From assembly GCF_003576455.2 (NCBI RefSeq), contig NZ_CP032869.1, forward strand, positions 2,232,001-2,296,000: a stretch of 64,000 nt of DNA. Reading direction: 5' to 3'. Position 1 is the first letter of the stretch. Every line of letters starts with the position of its first letter. The notes beneath the pieces were generated by a model. That model was not told the origin of the DNA. It was given only the letters and a program-made list of their open reading frames with translations, and made no database searches. The DNA comes from Mucilaginibacter celer (GTDB lineage: Bacteria; Bacteroidota; Bacteroidia; Sphingobacteriales; Sphingobacteriaceae). Both the position numbers and the translations under genes were made by a program. Shown piece after piece: positions 8,982 through 18,913 of the stretch.

Positions 8982-9330
8982 TCATTTATATTTATTCATT
9001 ATAATTTCCAGGTTAAAACTTTTATCGTCATTCGAGGATATGCCAAAGTTGACTTGGTCTTCCATGCCAGACTGGCTACGGGTGTCCGAATGCAGCGCCT
9101 TGAAAAAATCCTTGGGGAGCGAACATTAAATCGGTTAACTCATAGGATACATCTGCACTGAAACCAGTGTGAAATTTATTTTTATAGTAATAAACGCCGC
9201 TACTGGCATCGGGTAATAACAAGCCATTTTCTGGTTTAGGAGAAAGGCTGCAGGCTAGCGTTACCGTATTTTCGCCGAGGTCAGGCTGAAGCGCGTTGAC
9301 ATTGCTAAGCGCCGCGACTTTAGGTTTAAC
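8982..9330 (-). pseudogene. C-terminal fragment of an unidentified protein, frameshifted
   Basis: Reading leftward from 9330, one frame encodes SNVNALQPDLGENTVTLACS, then PDASSGVYYYKNKFHTGFSA and ELTDLMF, and hits TAG at 9076-9078. The adjacent frame continues as KDFFKALHSDTRSQSGMEDQ, then VNFGISSNDDKSFNLEI, to TGA at 8982-8984. A single indel near 9110 joins them into a coherent tail of about 115 residues with beta-rich composition. There is no start codon and the 5' part is absent where the LacI remnant begins. Family unknown to me. Confidence 0.4.
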
Positions 9331-10119
9331 CCCGGCTAAGCTCTGGCTGTATGATCACCTTGCTTATATCTTTGAGCCGTACTTTGTTCTCGAGCTTATC
9401 AAGCAACGTTTTGAACAGTTGTTTGGTCAGTTCATCAAGCGGCTGGGATATAGCGCTGATGGTTGGGTTGTAGATTTTAAATACGTCATGATCGTCAAAA
9501 TCGATCAGCGAAATATCGGCAGAGATCTTCAGTTCCCGATCACTGATAGCCTTGATACCGCTCAGGGACAGGTAGTTGGTAGCGAATATGATAGCATCGA
9601 GCCCGGGATGTTCCTTGATGAATTGCACGCATTGTGCTACTGTAGTTTCCGTATCGTTTTCAAAAGATACTTTTAGTATAATCGGACTTAGCCCGTGTTC
9701 TTCCATGGCTGCGAGGTAACCCGATTGGCGTTCGGCCATTTGTGTTTGGTCGGAGGAGAGGGTAACCAGGGCAATATTTTTTCGGGAACCTTCAACTAAA
9801 AATGCTACCGCCTCATACGTGCCGTTATAATTATCGAGGCCCACATAATCGGTAGGAATGTTTGGCAGGTAACGGTCGAAAAGCACAATCGGGAGGCCAT
9901 CGCTTATAAGTAAGTGGAAAGCGATATGGGAAAAGAAGTAATCAGAGATCTTCTCGACCATCAGGCATATCATTTTTGTTTTATCGGTGCTCAGGCTTTT
10001 AGCCAGCTGATTAGGTTGGTAGCCTTTTTCCTTTACAAATTGTAGTACTTTTCAGTCAACTCATCGCTGATGCGCTTTTCTTTAGCTTTCCCATTCAAAA
10101 TGAACGAAACAGTTGACAG
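9326..10119 (-). pseudogene. LacI-family transcriptional regulator, degraded
   Basis: A LacI-type regulator with three lesions. The HTH start is lost: homology begins at STVSFILNGKAKEKRISDEL and has no start codon. A frameshift near 10048 separates that from VLQFVKEKGYQPNQLAKSL. An in-frame internal deletion near 9900-9940 fuses KISDYFFSHIAF directly to LLISDGLPIVLFDRYLP, where family members normally have roughly 55-60 more residues forming the first lobe of the sugar-binding domain. The rest (IALVTLSSDQTQMAERQSGY and a canonical C-terminal lobe) is intact to the stop at 9326. A 215-residue ORF remains from an internal ATG at 9973 but would lack DNA binding. Confidence 0.85.
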
Positions 10120-10420
10120 CAGGCTTTGGTCGGCCTCGTGGCCATCGGTGGTTCTGCTGTATCAAGTACAGCTGGAAAGCCCTTATTTAGCCCATCCTAT
10201 GCGGCCGGGCCGAACAGCGAGTAAGAAATAGCCGCTATCAGCGATGGTTTCGACGTGGTGTATTTCGGGTTCACAGCTTAATGTATTCGATTAATCCAAC
10301 AAGTCATGTTACAAATATGTAACGAAGCCATGTTGACCAAATCGAAAAATAGTCTTAAATTGGCCTCTGTAAATCGTAGGACGCGATTTTTACTCTACTT
10401 CGTAAGCATAGCATAAAATA

Positions 10421-10462
10421 CTCATAATCTTTTGGTCCCTGGTTCGAGCCCAGGTGGGCGCA
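10421..10462 (+). other. 3' half of a CAT-anticodon tRNA: candidate attachment site remnant
   Basis: The sequence runs from an anticodon loop CTCATAA through a T-arm (stem CCTGG/CCAGG, loop TTCGAGC at 10443-10449) to the 3' acceptor strand TGGGCGC and discriminator A at 10462. A complete gene would need a 5' acceptor strand GCGCCCA and a D-arm in the preceding 35 bp, and neither is present. Tyrosine recombinases often cross over in or near the anticodon loop and leave exactly such a 3' copy at the distal end of an integrated element. Because the half lies on the plus strand, the element would lie to its left. The minus-strand 66-residue ORF across it is an artefact. Confidence 0.65.
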
Positions 10463-10586
10463 TTGAAATGAACCCGTAGTAGCGAGTCCCCTTTTTTATT
10501 GTAAGGTTCTTGAATGTTATCCACATAAATGGAAATGATTTTGACCGTCTCAGTTTCGCTATAACACGTTTTCTGTATTATATTCT

Positions 10587-10952
10587 TCAACTCCCCCTCA
10601 ATATCTTCTCCATCTTCCTCCCCTTAGCCAACTCATCCACCAACTTATCCAAATACCGCACCTGCTGTGTTAACGGATTTTCTATCTCTTCAACGCGATA
10701 ACCACAAATAAGCCCCGTGATAAGCGATGCATTGGGATTTAGCGAAGCCTGGCTAAAAAAAGCCTCGAAACTCACCTTTTGCGCAATTAAATCTTGTAGC
10801 TTCGCATTAGTAAATCCGGTCAGCCAGGTTATCACCTGATCCAATTCGGCCTTTGTGCGGCCTTTTTTCTCTACTTTGGTTAGATATAAGGGGTATACAG
10901 ATCCGAATATCATTTTAGCGATGCGTTCGTCGTGTGTGCTGCTGTTAGTCAT
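10587..10952 (-). CDS. DUF2200 family protein
   Basis: 121 residues from the ATG at 10952; the frame extends a few codons further (to 10973), but the internal Met gives the usual family N-terminus. Conserved features are [40 protein letters not shown] and a very conserved C-terminus ([20 protein letters not shown], then [16 protein letters not shown]). The family is small, cytoplasmic and of unknown function. The start overlaps the end of the DHFR-like gene by 8 bp, so the two are probably co-transcribed. Confidence 0.85.
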   Translation of the reverse strand: MTNSSTHDERIAKMIFGSVYPLYLTKVEKKGRTKAELDQVITWLTGFTNAKLQDLIAQKVSFEAFFSQASLNPNASLITGLICGYRVEEIENPLTQQVRYLDKLVDELAKGRKMEKILRGS

Positions 10953-11499
10953 TTTTATGGTAATGAAGCGCAATAGCGCCTGAGTTAAATGGTTGAGATG
11001 CCGTTAGTTTAAAATTGTGCTTTTGCGGCGAGATATAATTTTCAAATAAGCGTTCGCCGCTTCCTGCAAGTATTGGATGTACTATCAGGTAAAGTTCGTC
11101 TATCAGTTCGAGTGCAAGCATTTCAGCAAGCAGGCTTGTACTGCTCAAAGCTATCTTTTTACCAGGTTGTTGCTTCAGTTGGCGTATCAGGTCCTCCGGA
11201 CCGTCATTAACAATACCGGTATTTTCATCAGCAACTTTAAGGGTGCGCGACAGTACTATTTTGGGGATGGGCGTCATTGCTTTAGCAAAAGCGATATCTT
11301 CGGGCGGGCCGGTTTGGCTTTTGGCAACATCGGGCCAGTAGGGCACCATTAGCTGGTAGGTTTTACGGCCGTAAACTATTACACCGGTATCCAGCATCAG
11401 GTTGGTAAAATACGCCATGAGTTCTGCATCGGGCATAAAAAGCGTATGGTCATAACAGCCGTCGATGCTGATATTCATGGCGAACATAACTTTTCTCAT
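10945..11499 (-). CDS. Dihydrofolate reductase family protein (RibD C-terminal domain)
   Basis: 184 residues with the RibD-C/DHFR-like fold: N-terminal strand [14 protein letters not shown], the YGRKTYQLM motif, the nucleotide-binding loop region ([20 protein letters not shown]) and [12 protein letters not shown]. Members resemble YyaP/YwjB and are predicted NADPH-dependent reductases of unknown substrate, distinct from true FolA. It lacks a signal peptide and is cytoplasmic. It is followed by the DUF2200 gene with an 8 bp overlap. Confidence 0.85.
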   Translation of the reverse strand: MRKVMFAMNISIDGCYDHTLFMPDAELMAYFTNLMLDTGVIVYGRKTYQLMVPYWPDVAKSQTGPPEDIAFAKAMTPIPKIVLSRTLKVADENTGIVNDGPEDLIRQLKQQPGKKIALSSTSLLAEMLALELIDELYLIVHPILAGSGERLFENYISPQKHNFKLTASQPFNSGAIALHYHKND

Positions 11500-11565
11500 G
11501 GCGTTGATTTTGAGTTAAATTTAGAAATTAAATTCAAGGATCATACCATACCCTGCGAATGGTTT

Positions 11566-12834
11566 CTACTCCTCAAACAAATAACCACTATAAGCCAAAC
11601 CCGTAGCCACACTCTTAAAATTATCGCCCGAATTAAGCTTAACATCAGGAAACCTGTTTTTAAACAGTTTTTGGATACTGCCCACCATGGAGGTACCGCC
11701 GGTTAAAAACAGGCTGTCTATATGCTCAGGTTTAATGTTATTTCGTTGCATAAAATCATCCAGGTAACTTGCAATCCGGTCTACATCCTTTGCAATAATC
11801 TGCTCGTAATCTGCCAGGCTTATCGCTTCGTCTATCGTGATATCCATTTTCTGATAGCTAAACGGGGCCTTATCTTCGGTAGTAAGCGTGATTTTTGTTT
11901 CTTCGATTGATTGAAATACCGAGTAACCAAGGTTGTTTTCAATAAGCGTGATCAGGTTTTTGAATTGCGGATCGTTGCCCGAAAAATAATAGTAATCTTC
12001 AATATCTCTTTGAATGCGCAGACTGTTAAAAAAATTCATCTGCTCCCATGAGCAGATATTGGCAAAAAGTGATTTCGGTACCGTCAATACCTTACCCGGC
12101 GTAGCCTCATATTGCGTGTTTTTGCCAAAATAAGGAGTGCCTTTTTCCCACATAAAGGCCGAATCGAAGCTATCGCCGCCTATATAAATACCTCCGTTGG
12201 CCAGTATATCGCGCTGCCTGTCTTTCAGCCCTGCTCTTTCAGGATCGAGCATCAGGTAGGTAAAATCGGTGGTGCCGCCGCCGAGGTCGGCAACCAATAC
12301 GTTTTCTTTTTTTAACAGGCTTTTTTCGTAAGCAAAAGCGGCCCCGATAGGTTCAAACTGAAAACGGATCTCTTCAAAACCGGCCAGTTCGGCGGCTTTG
12401 TTAAGCCTGGTTTGCGCAAGCGTGTCTTTTTTAACGTCGTCGTCATCAAAAAAAACAGGGCGGCCAATTACAGCCTTCCGGCAGTCTTGCCCGGTTAATT
12501 GATCGGCCCGGCCTTTCAGCTCCTTTAAAATAATCGCAACCAGATCGGATGCATTATACTTTTTATTTTGAATGCGGGTTTCGGTAAAGCTGCTTCTGGG
12601 TAAAATTTGCTTAACCGATTTGATGAAACGCCCTTTCATATCATCTTCAAGGTAAGCCGATATGGCAGCTTCGCCCACTACATAATTGGGTGTATTGCCC
12701 GGGCCGGATTGCTGATAAAAATAAATGAGCGAGGGAATGATAATGGTGCTGTGGATCTGGTTGGTTTCTTCATTGTAGATAACCAGTGCCGAGTTGGTTG
12801 TCCCGAAATCAATGCCATATAAGAACTTATTCAT
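11566..12834 (-). CDS. Hsp70-like ATPase (YegD type)
   Basis: 422 residues comprising essentially only the actin-like ATPase part of Hsp70. Phosphate-1 loop YGIDFGTTNSALVIYN, phosphate-2 loop VADLGGGTTDFTYL and adenosine motif LFLTGGTSMVGSIQKLF are intact. The substrate-binding beta-domain and lid of DnaK are absent, as in YegD-type proteins, whose clients are unknown. Cytoplasmic. It is monocistronic as far as visible, with a near-consensus -7 box (TACCTTCG on the minus strand) upstream. Confidence 0.88.
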   Translation of the reverse strand: MNKFLYGIDFGTTNSALVIYNEETNQIHSTIIIPSLIYFYQQSGPGNTPNYVVGEAAISAYLEDDMKGRFIKSVKQILPRSSFTETRIQNKKYNASDLVAIILKELKGRADQLTGQDCRKAVIGRPVFFDDDDVKKDTLAQTRLNKAAELAGFEEIRFQFEPIGAAFAYEKSLLKKENVLVADLGGGTTDFTYLMLDPERAGLKDRQRDILANGGIYIGGDSFDSAFMWEKGTPYFGKNTQYEATPGKVLTVPKSLFANICSWEQMNFFNSLRIQRDIEDYYYFSGNDPQFKNLITLIENNLGYSVFQSIEETKITLTTEDKAPFSYQKMDITIDEAISLADYEQIIAKDVDRIASYLDDFMQRNNIKPEHIDSLFLTGGTSMVGSIQKLFKNRFPDVKLNSGDNFKSVATGLAYSGYLFEE

Positions 12835-13073
12835 AACAGGGGAGATAGTGATAAAAACAAGAGGGCCGCGAAGGTAAAAAAAAGAATGCTGCTAACAAAC
12901 TAACAGTAATGTAGTTGAATAAATATTACTGCATATTGCCTGTTTTACTGCCATTGTCCGGACTCCGGATAGCGACAGAGTTAATCTTCCACAAATCAGA
13001 CAGAGGGGGATAGTTTATTTACACCATTCATTTAGCTTCGGTAGCCAATTACTCCTTACCCTGTCTTAAAACT

Positions 13074-15728
13074 ATGAGATCAACTATTATCACGCTCGGC
13101 CTTTTATTAGCTTGCAAAATCTGTTCGGCACAATTAACGGTGACCAATCTGTTAACTGAAGGGCAGAAAAATCCCATCAGTATCGATAACCCAAATCCGC
13201 GTTTTAGCTGGCAATTGGTTACAGCAGATAACAAAAACATTAGTCAGTCGGCCTATGAAATTGAGGTTGATACGCCCGATGTAGTGCATGGCCGGCTTGG
13301 GAAATTTTGGTCGGGTGGTAAAGTGTTGACCGCTCAGTCATTGTATATACCCTATAAAGGGAAAACACTGCAATCGGGAGGTTCTTATTCCTGGAAGGTG
13401 AGAGTATGGGATAGTAAGGGTAAACAATCGACCTGGAGCGAAGCAGCTTCATGGAAGATGGGGCTTTTGGTGCCCGCCGATTGGAAAGCTAAATGGATAG
13501 GCCCATACGCCCCAGATGTAGTTAACGGGCCTGCTTCATTGCTGCGCACTTCTTTCTCGATAAATAGCGAGGTTCGCGAGGCAACGGCATATATTACATC
13601 GCACGGTTTTTACGAAGCGCAGATAAACGGTGCGAAAGTGGGAGATGCGTATCTCACACCCGGCTGGACAAGCTATAACAAACGCCTGCAATACCAGGCC
13701 TATGATGTAAAACAGTTATTAAAACAGGGCGATAATGCCATTGGGGTAACATTGGGCAGCGGCTGGTATAGAAGTCCGCTGGGGCCGGTTGTACCGCGTC
13801 CAAATTTTTATGGAACAAGCCTTGGGCTGCTTTTACAAATTAAAATAGTTTATGCAGATGGTACAGAAAAGCTCATTGTATCCGACGAAAGCTGGAAATC
13901 ATCAACAGGTGCTTTACGCTTTGCCGAAATTTATGACGGATGCACGCTTGATACCCGCCTGGACCAAAAAGGCTGGGCCACTGCCGGCTTTAACGACCAC
14001 GACTGGCAAAATGTAAAAGTGCTGCCCGGCAACAACAGTAACCTCGTAGCTACCGTTAATGAGCCGGTTAGGCAACATGAAACATTTAAACCGATTAAAA
14101 TTATAACCACACCCAAAGGCGAAAAAATTATTGATTTTGGCCAAAACCTGGTAGGCTGGGTACGGCTAACCATTAAAGGCCATGCCGGTGATTCGATCAA
14201 AATAGCACACGCCGAAGTACTGGATAAACCCGGTAACTTTTACACCGAGAACCTACGGGCGGCCAAAGCTCAAAACATTTATATATTAAACGATAATGAA
14301 AAGCATACTTTCGAACCGCAGTTTACCTGGCAGGGCTTCAGATACATTAAAGTACAGGGTATCAAAGGCGACCTGAATCCGGATGATTTTACTGCCGTTT
14401 CCTTATACTCAGATATGAAAGTTACAGGTAGCTTTTCCTGTTCAAACCCATTGCTCAATCAATTACAGCACAATATTCAGTGGGGGCAGCGTGGTAATTT
14501 TCTGGATGTACCTACAGATTGCCCTCAGCGGGATGAACGATTGGGGTGGACCGGCGATGCGCAGGTTTTTTCGCGAACAGCATCGTTTAATATGAACGTG
14601 CATAATTTTTTTACCAAATGGCTTAAGGATGTAGCAGCAGATCAATATCAATCAGGTAGTATCCCCTATATTATCCCCGATATTTTCAAAACCGGTAATA
14701 ACGAGGTAGGAGGCAGCTCGGGCTGGGGAGATGTAGCCACCATTGTACCGTGGACTGTTTATACGACCTATGGTGATAAGCAGGTACTGGAAAATCAATA
14801 CCAAAGCATGAAAGCCTGGGTTGATTTTATTACCAAACAAACCCGTAATAATTTATGGGTATCAGGCAATCACTTTGGCGACTGGCTGTTTTACAGCGTG
14901 AACGACGACAGAGACGGAGTATCGGCCATTACCAATAAATACCTGATAGCCCAATGCTTCTACGCGCGCTCAACCCAAATTTTAATAAACAGTGCCAAAC
15001 TTTTAAATAAAAAGGCCGATGAACAGTTTTATAGCCGGTTGCTGCAAAAAATTAAAGGGGCTTTTTTAAGCGAGTATGTTACACCTAACGGATTGATCTC
15101 GTCCGACACCCAAACCGCTTACGTGCTTGCGCTTGAATTTGATATGCTACCCGCAAACCTGCGTCAGCAGGCTGCTGATAGGTTGGTTAAAAACATAAAG
15201 CAATACAATTACCACCTTACTACCGGATTTTTAGGCACGCCTTATTTATGTGATGTGTTGGGTAAATTTAATCATGCCGATGTAGCCTACAAGCTGTTAC
15301 TGCAGGATACCTACCCATCATGGCTGTATCCTATAAAGGCAGGCGCCACCACCATTTGGGAACGATGGGACGGCATCCGTACCGATGGAAGCTTTGAGGA
15401 GGCATCCATGAACTCGTATAACCATTATGCCTACGGCGCTATCGGCGATTGGATGTATCAAAACATTGCAGGCATACAGGCGGCAGAACCCGGGTATAAA
15501 AAGATCATTATCAAACCTGTTATTGGCGGCGGGCTCACCTGGGCCGAAGCCGGTTATGATAGTGTTTATGGGCACATTAATAGCAAATGGAAAATAGAAG
15601 GGAACAAACTTGATATGGCAGTTACTATTCCCCCAAATACCGTAGCCGATATTTTTGTGCCGGACGCCTTAGGCAAAACCTATAAAAAATTTACCGTAAA
15701 CAGCGGCGAATACCATTATAGCCGTTAG
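13074..15728 (+). CDS. Alpha-L-rhamnosidase, GH78
   Basis: 884 residues with a signal peptide (MRSTIITLGLLLACKICSAQ), so periplasmic or surface. In order: an Fn3-like domain (about 25-130), the rhamnosidase N-terminal carbohydrate-binding domain (about 150-320; ITSHGFYEAQINGAKVGD), a concanavalin-like domain (about 330-435; IIDFGQNLVGWVRL), the (alpha/alpha)6 catalytic domain (about 440-790) with the hallmark DCPQRDERLGWTGDAQ near residue 480, and a C-terminal beta-sandwich. This matches a full-length GH78 enzyme that removes terminal L-rhamnose from plant glycans or glycosides by inversion. It converges with the propeller regulator at 15747-18659, which may control it. A weak hairpin (about 15732-15758) separates the two stops. 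Confidence 0.93.
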   Translation: MRSTIITLGLLLACKICSAQLTVTNLLTEGQKNPISIDNPNPRFSWQLVTADNKNISQSAYEIEVDTPDVVHGRLGKFWSGGKVLTAQSLYIPYKGKTLQSGGSYSWKVRVWDSKGKQSTWSEAASWKMGLLVPADWKAKWIGPYAPDVVNGPASLLRTSFSINSEVREATAYITSHGFYEAQINGAKVGDAYLTPGWTSYNKRLQYQAYDVKQLLKQGDNAIGVTLGSGWYRSPLGPVVPRPNFYGTSLGLLLQIKIVYADGTEKLIVSDESWKSSTGALRFAEIYDGCTLDTRLDQKGWATAGFNDHDWQNVKVLPGNNSNLVATVNEPVRQHETFKPIKIITTPKGEKIIDFGQNLVGWVRLTIKGHAGDSIKIAHAEVLDKPGNFYTENLRAAKAQNIYILNDNEKHTFEPQFTWQGFRYIKVQGIKGDLNPDDFTAVSLYSDMKVTGSFSCSNPLLNQLQHNIQWGQRGNFLDVPTDCPQRDERLGWTGDAQVFSRTASFNMNVHNFFTKWLKDVAADQYQSGSIPYIIPDIFKTGNNEVGGSSGWGDVATIVPWTVYTTYGDKQVLENQYQSMKAWVDFITKQTRNNLWVSGNHFGDWLFYSVNDDRDGVSAITNKYLIAQCFYARSTQILINSAKLLNKKADEQFYSRLLQKIKGAFLSEYVTPNGLISSDTQTAYVLALEFDMLPANLRQQAADRLVKNIKQYNYHLTTGFLGTPYLCDVLGKFNHADVAYKLLLQDTYPSWLYPIKAGATTIWERWDGIRTDGSFEEASMNSYNHYAYGAIGDWMYQNIAGIQAAEPGYKKIIIKPVIGGGLTWAEAGYDSVYGHINSKWKIEGNKLDMAVTIPPNTVADIFVPDALGKTYKKFTVNSGEYHYSR

Positions 15729-15746
15729 CAACCGGAAGTAGCAAGG

Positions 15747-18659
15747 TTACTTTGTTACTTCTATTAAAAAATCATAAAGGTTTGTTTCGGTAGCGAGCTG
15801 CAATTTTTTACGTACCCGGTACCGGCTGATCTCGACACCTTTTAAGGAGATGTTGAGCAGCTGGGCTATTTCTTTAGATGAGAGGTTTAACCGCAGGTAC
15901 GCACACAATTTCAAATCGGTTGAACTGAGGCCCGGGAACTTGGCTTTCATGGTGGTCAGGAAGTTGTTGTGTACCTGGTCAAAATACATCGAGAAGTTAT
16001 CCCAGTCGTCGTCGCTTTTTTCGGTATCGCTCAGTAATTTAAATACGCTCCTGAACTGGTACGATGCATCGGGGATATTCAATTTTTTAATCAGCACCAT
16101 CAACTCATCCTTAATATTAAGCATCAGCTTACCACGGTCAACCATCTGCATGGTAAGGGTGGCCAATTCCTTGTTTTTATAATTGAGCTCGGCCTCAAGC
16201 TTGTCATTTTTAAGGGCCATGATCTCTTTATCATTCCGGTCAAGCTCAAGGCTGTGCAGGTAGTTAAGGCGCTTTTGCTCTTCCTCATGCCTTTGCCGGT
16301 GCAGATCGAACCTTTTTTGCTGATATTTTATGCCGAGGTATACCAGGTAGCCAAAAATGATAAGGTAAATTAAATAAGCCCAGATGGTTTGATACCATGC
16401 CGGTTCAACAATAAAAGTATAGTTAACGGGGGCCGAAGCGGCACCCAGGTTATTCCGCGCCCGCACCGAAAATGTATACTTACCGTACGGCAAATTGGTA
16501 TAATCCTTCTCTGTTTTAACCGACCACTTCGACCATTCCTTATCAAAACCTATCAGCTTGTAGGTAAACTCTTCATTACTCTTTTGTGCGTATAAGGTGG
16601 AAGTGTATTCAAAATGAAAGGAGTTCCAATGGTTGGATAGGCTGGTTATTTGTTTGGTGTTTTGAGCCGGTACTATCTGGCCATTTTTAACAAAGTATCC
16701 GCCAAAAATAAGGCTATCCTTTTCGGCTATGGCTTTTACCGAGGTGAGCAAAACATTCAGTTTGCTTTCTGAGGATACGTATTGCCGGTAATTTAAATGA
16801 AACACACCATTGTTCGATCCTATAAAAATATTTTGCTGATCGTGCGGGTAAATGTATTCGGCCCCCTTAACCGTTTGCCCGGCAAGCTCAGGGAAATAAA
16901 TAACCGTATAAGGCGTAAGCGTTGTTTTTTTGCTGAAGTCAATAACGCCTACCCGCTGATTGCTGATGAACCAGATATTGCCCCTGCCATCTTCAGTAAG
17001 GTATTCAATGCGGGCATCGGTAAAAATGGGCTGATAGAAGGATGAAACGCGGAAATTATTCCTGTTGGCATTATATTCATATACTCCTTTTTCGGTTGCG
17101 GCGATGATTTTGCCTTTAATAAAATATACGTGATTATTAAGGGCGGATGGCAGCCCGCTTTTATTGACATACTGGGTATATCTGGCAACCTTTTTTCTGT
17201 CTGCCGATAGTTGTACCTTAAAAATTCCGCGGTAGGGGTGAGTTGCCCAGATAAAGCTATTATTGTCCAGGGCAAGGTTGCCTAATGATTCGTAAATGCC
17301 GCCTATTTTTCCCTCAAAACTGAAGCTGCCGTTATTGTACTTTAAGAGTTGGAAACCGGTGTAGGTACCCGCAATAATATCGGCCGAGCCGGGAAAGCTC
17401 TTCATCATCCAGGCACCCGGGCCGGGAGTTACGGGCTTAGCCTGGTTGTTATCAATTTGTAATATACCATCCTGGTGGCCGGCCAGTAAATGCCCGCCAA
17501 TCTGCGCTAAACTTAAAACCTGCCCGCGGGTATTCTCCACCTCGGTAAATACGCCTGTTGTAGTGCTGATATCCTTTTGCTGAGCATTTAACGGCGCGGT
17601 ATACAAGCCATTGGATGTGCCGATATACAGCTTATTATTAAAAATACTTACAGCATTGCTTTTTACCTGGTTTTCGCGGTTTGGATAAATGTGTTTAACA
17701 GATGTATTATAATTGATAAAATCGAGCCCGCTTTCGAGGCCAAGCCACAGGTTATGGTCGCCATCCGGCAAAACACAATGGATATTGTTGTTTTGCAGTC
17801 CCTGCCGGATGGAAAACTGTTCAATGAGGCTGCCCTTGCTGTCTATAATAAATAATCCCTTGGCAGCGGTACCTATCGCATAACGATCATTACTTATTTT
17901 TTTGCTGAAGTTTACCAGATCGGTATGCAGGGCAGCATCGATAGCTGTGGGAGCTTTATACAGGCTTGATCCACTAAAAAAAAATAAGCCGTTTTTACGT
18001 GTGGTGACCAGCAAGGTATCGCGGCTAAATTCGGTGATGCCGGTAACCCTGATGGTATTGGTTGGCCGCGCCACGCAGGCCTGCCAGCGGGCATTTTTAA
18101 ACTCAACAAGGCCGATGTCTTTATCATGCGCAAACAGGCGCCCGCTTGCCTGGCTCAGCAACATCCAGCCGCCCGGAGCATCAAAGGTGCGCATGGTGTT
18201 GTTTTTCAGTTCGAAAATGCACTCAATCGTTCTGAAAAAAACTTCGTCGTTATAAATTACAATATCCCAGATATCGGCAAACTGCCTTGCCTTTTGGGGC
18301 AGCAGTTGTTTAAGCGAATGAAATTTCAGGATGCCTGCATCATCCGGAAAAAAATAACCAACCTCGTCCTGCCCGCCAACGTAAATTCTGCCGGCAGCGT
18401 CAATAGCTACCGATTTAATGGCGCTGCGGTTGGGCAGGGGATAGGTTTTCCAGTAACTGCCATCAAAGGTGAGTAAGCCATCCTCATTGGCAAGATACAG
18501 GAGCCCGTTTTTGCCCTGTTTAAGATCCCACATCTCGCTGCCTGCATTGTACTCATTGTGGGTGTAGTTTTTGATAGCGGGAGTACCAAGCGTTACCTGG
18601 GCGATGGAAGTGCAGATAGAAGCACGTAGAACAAGAATAAACAGAATGCACTTCTTCAT
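15747..18659 (-). CDS. Membrane-spanning propeller regulator with LuxR-type HTH
   Basis: 970 residues: signal peptide, a two-component-propeller-like sensor (about 25-680; repeats such as YLANEDGLLTFDGSYWKTYP), a Y_Y_Y domain (about 690-752; KLIGFDKEWSKWSVKTEKDY), one transmembrane helix (about 757-775), a long coiled coil (about 780-850) and a C-terminal LuxR/GerE HTH (about 905-963; LSSKEIAQLLNISLKGVEIS). There is no kinase, receiver or AraC domain, so it would be a one-component periplasm-to-DNA signal transducer. Related proteins are annotated as triple-tyrosine-motif regulators. The neighbours (GH78 convergent, ThuA on the same strand) suggest sensing of a plant saccharide. Target promoter unknown. 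Confidence 0.88.
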   Translation of the reverse strand: MKKCILFILVLRASICTSIAQVTLGTPAIKNYTHNEYNAGSEMWDLKQGKNGLLYLANEDGLLTFDGSYWKTYPLPNRSAIKSVAIDAAGRIYVGGQDEVGYFFPDDAGILKFHSLKQLLPQKARQFADIWDIVIYNDEVFFRTIECIFELKNNTMRTFDAPGGWMLLSQASGRLFAHDKDIGLVEFKNARWQACVARPTNTIRVTGITEFSRDTLLVTTRKNGLFFFSGSSLYKAPTAIDAALHTDLVNFSKKISNDRYAIGTAAKGLFIIDSKGSLIEQFSIRQGLQNNNIHCVLPDGDHNLWLGLESGLDFINYNTSVKHIYPNRENQVKSNAVSIFNNKLYIGTSNGLYTAPLNAQQKDISTTTGVFTEVENTRGQVLSLAQIGGHLLAGHQDGILQIDNNQAKPVTPGPGAWMMKSFPGSADIIAGTYTGFQLLKYNNGSFSFEGKIGGIYESLGNLALDNNSFIWATHPYRGIFKVQLSADRKKVARYTQYVNKSGLPSALNNHVYFIKGKIIAATEKGVYEYNANRNNFRVSSFYQPIFTDARIEYLTEDGRGNIWFISNQRVGVIDFSKKTTLTPYTVIYFPELAGQTVKGAEYIYPHDQQNIFIGSNNGVFHLNYRQYVSSESKLNVLLTSVKAIAEKDSLIFGGYFVKNGQIVPAQNTKQITSLSNHWNSFHFEYTSTLYAQKSNEEFTYKLIGFDKEWSKWSVKTEKDYTNLPYGKYTFSVRARNNLGAASAPVNYTFIVEPAWYQTIWAYLIYLIIFGYLVYLGIKYQQKRFDLHRQRHEEEQKRLNYLHSLELDRNDKEIMALKNDKLEAELNYKNKELATLTMQMVDRGKLMLNIKDELMVLIKKLNIPDASYQFRSVFKLLSDTEKSDDDWDNFSMYFDQVHNNFLTTMKAKFPGLSSTDLKLCAYLRLNLSSKEIAQLLNISLKGVEISRYRVRKKLQLATETNLYDFLIEVTK

Positions 18660-18913
18660 TAACCAATTACTGTGGTGGTTGAGTAAAACTCAGTTAATAA
18701 TACAGCCCGGCCATGTAATAGCCGGCTGATTGTGAGCCGTAATTTAATCAACATTTTACATATACTACACAGTTAAATATTGTAAACCAAGTGCAGTTTG
18801 CCTTATTACGCTGGTTTTAAACCCGCAATGGATTGCTGTAGTGGTATTGTAGTGGTACAAAAAAATAATGTTAAAATAACACGTATCGGCAGTTTTTTAG
18901 CCATGGGAGCAAC

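Noticed and set aside
8854..9161. Plus-strand ORFs downstream of kinase 2
   Set aside because: They mirror the minus-strand hydrolase and unidentified tails, which have better protein-like composition.
10390..10590. Minus-strand 66-residue ORF containing APTWARTRDQKIM
   Set aside because: This is the reverse-strand translation of a tRNA 3' end (T-arm and acceptor); a well-known annotation artefact.
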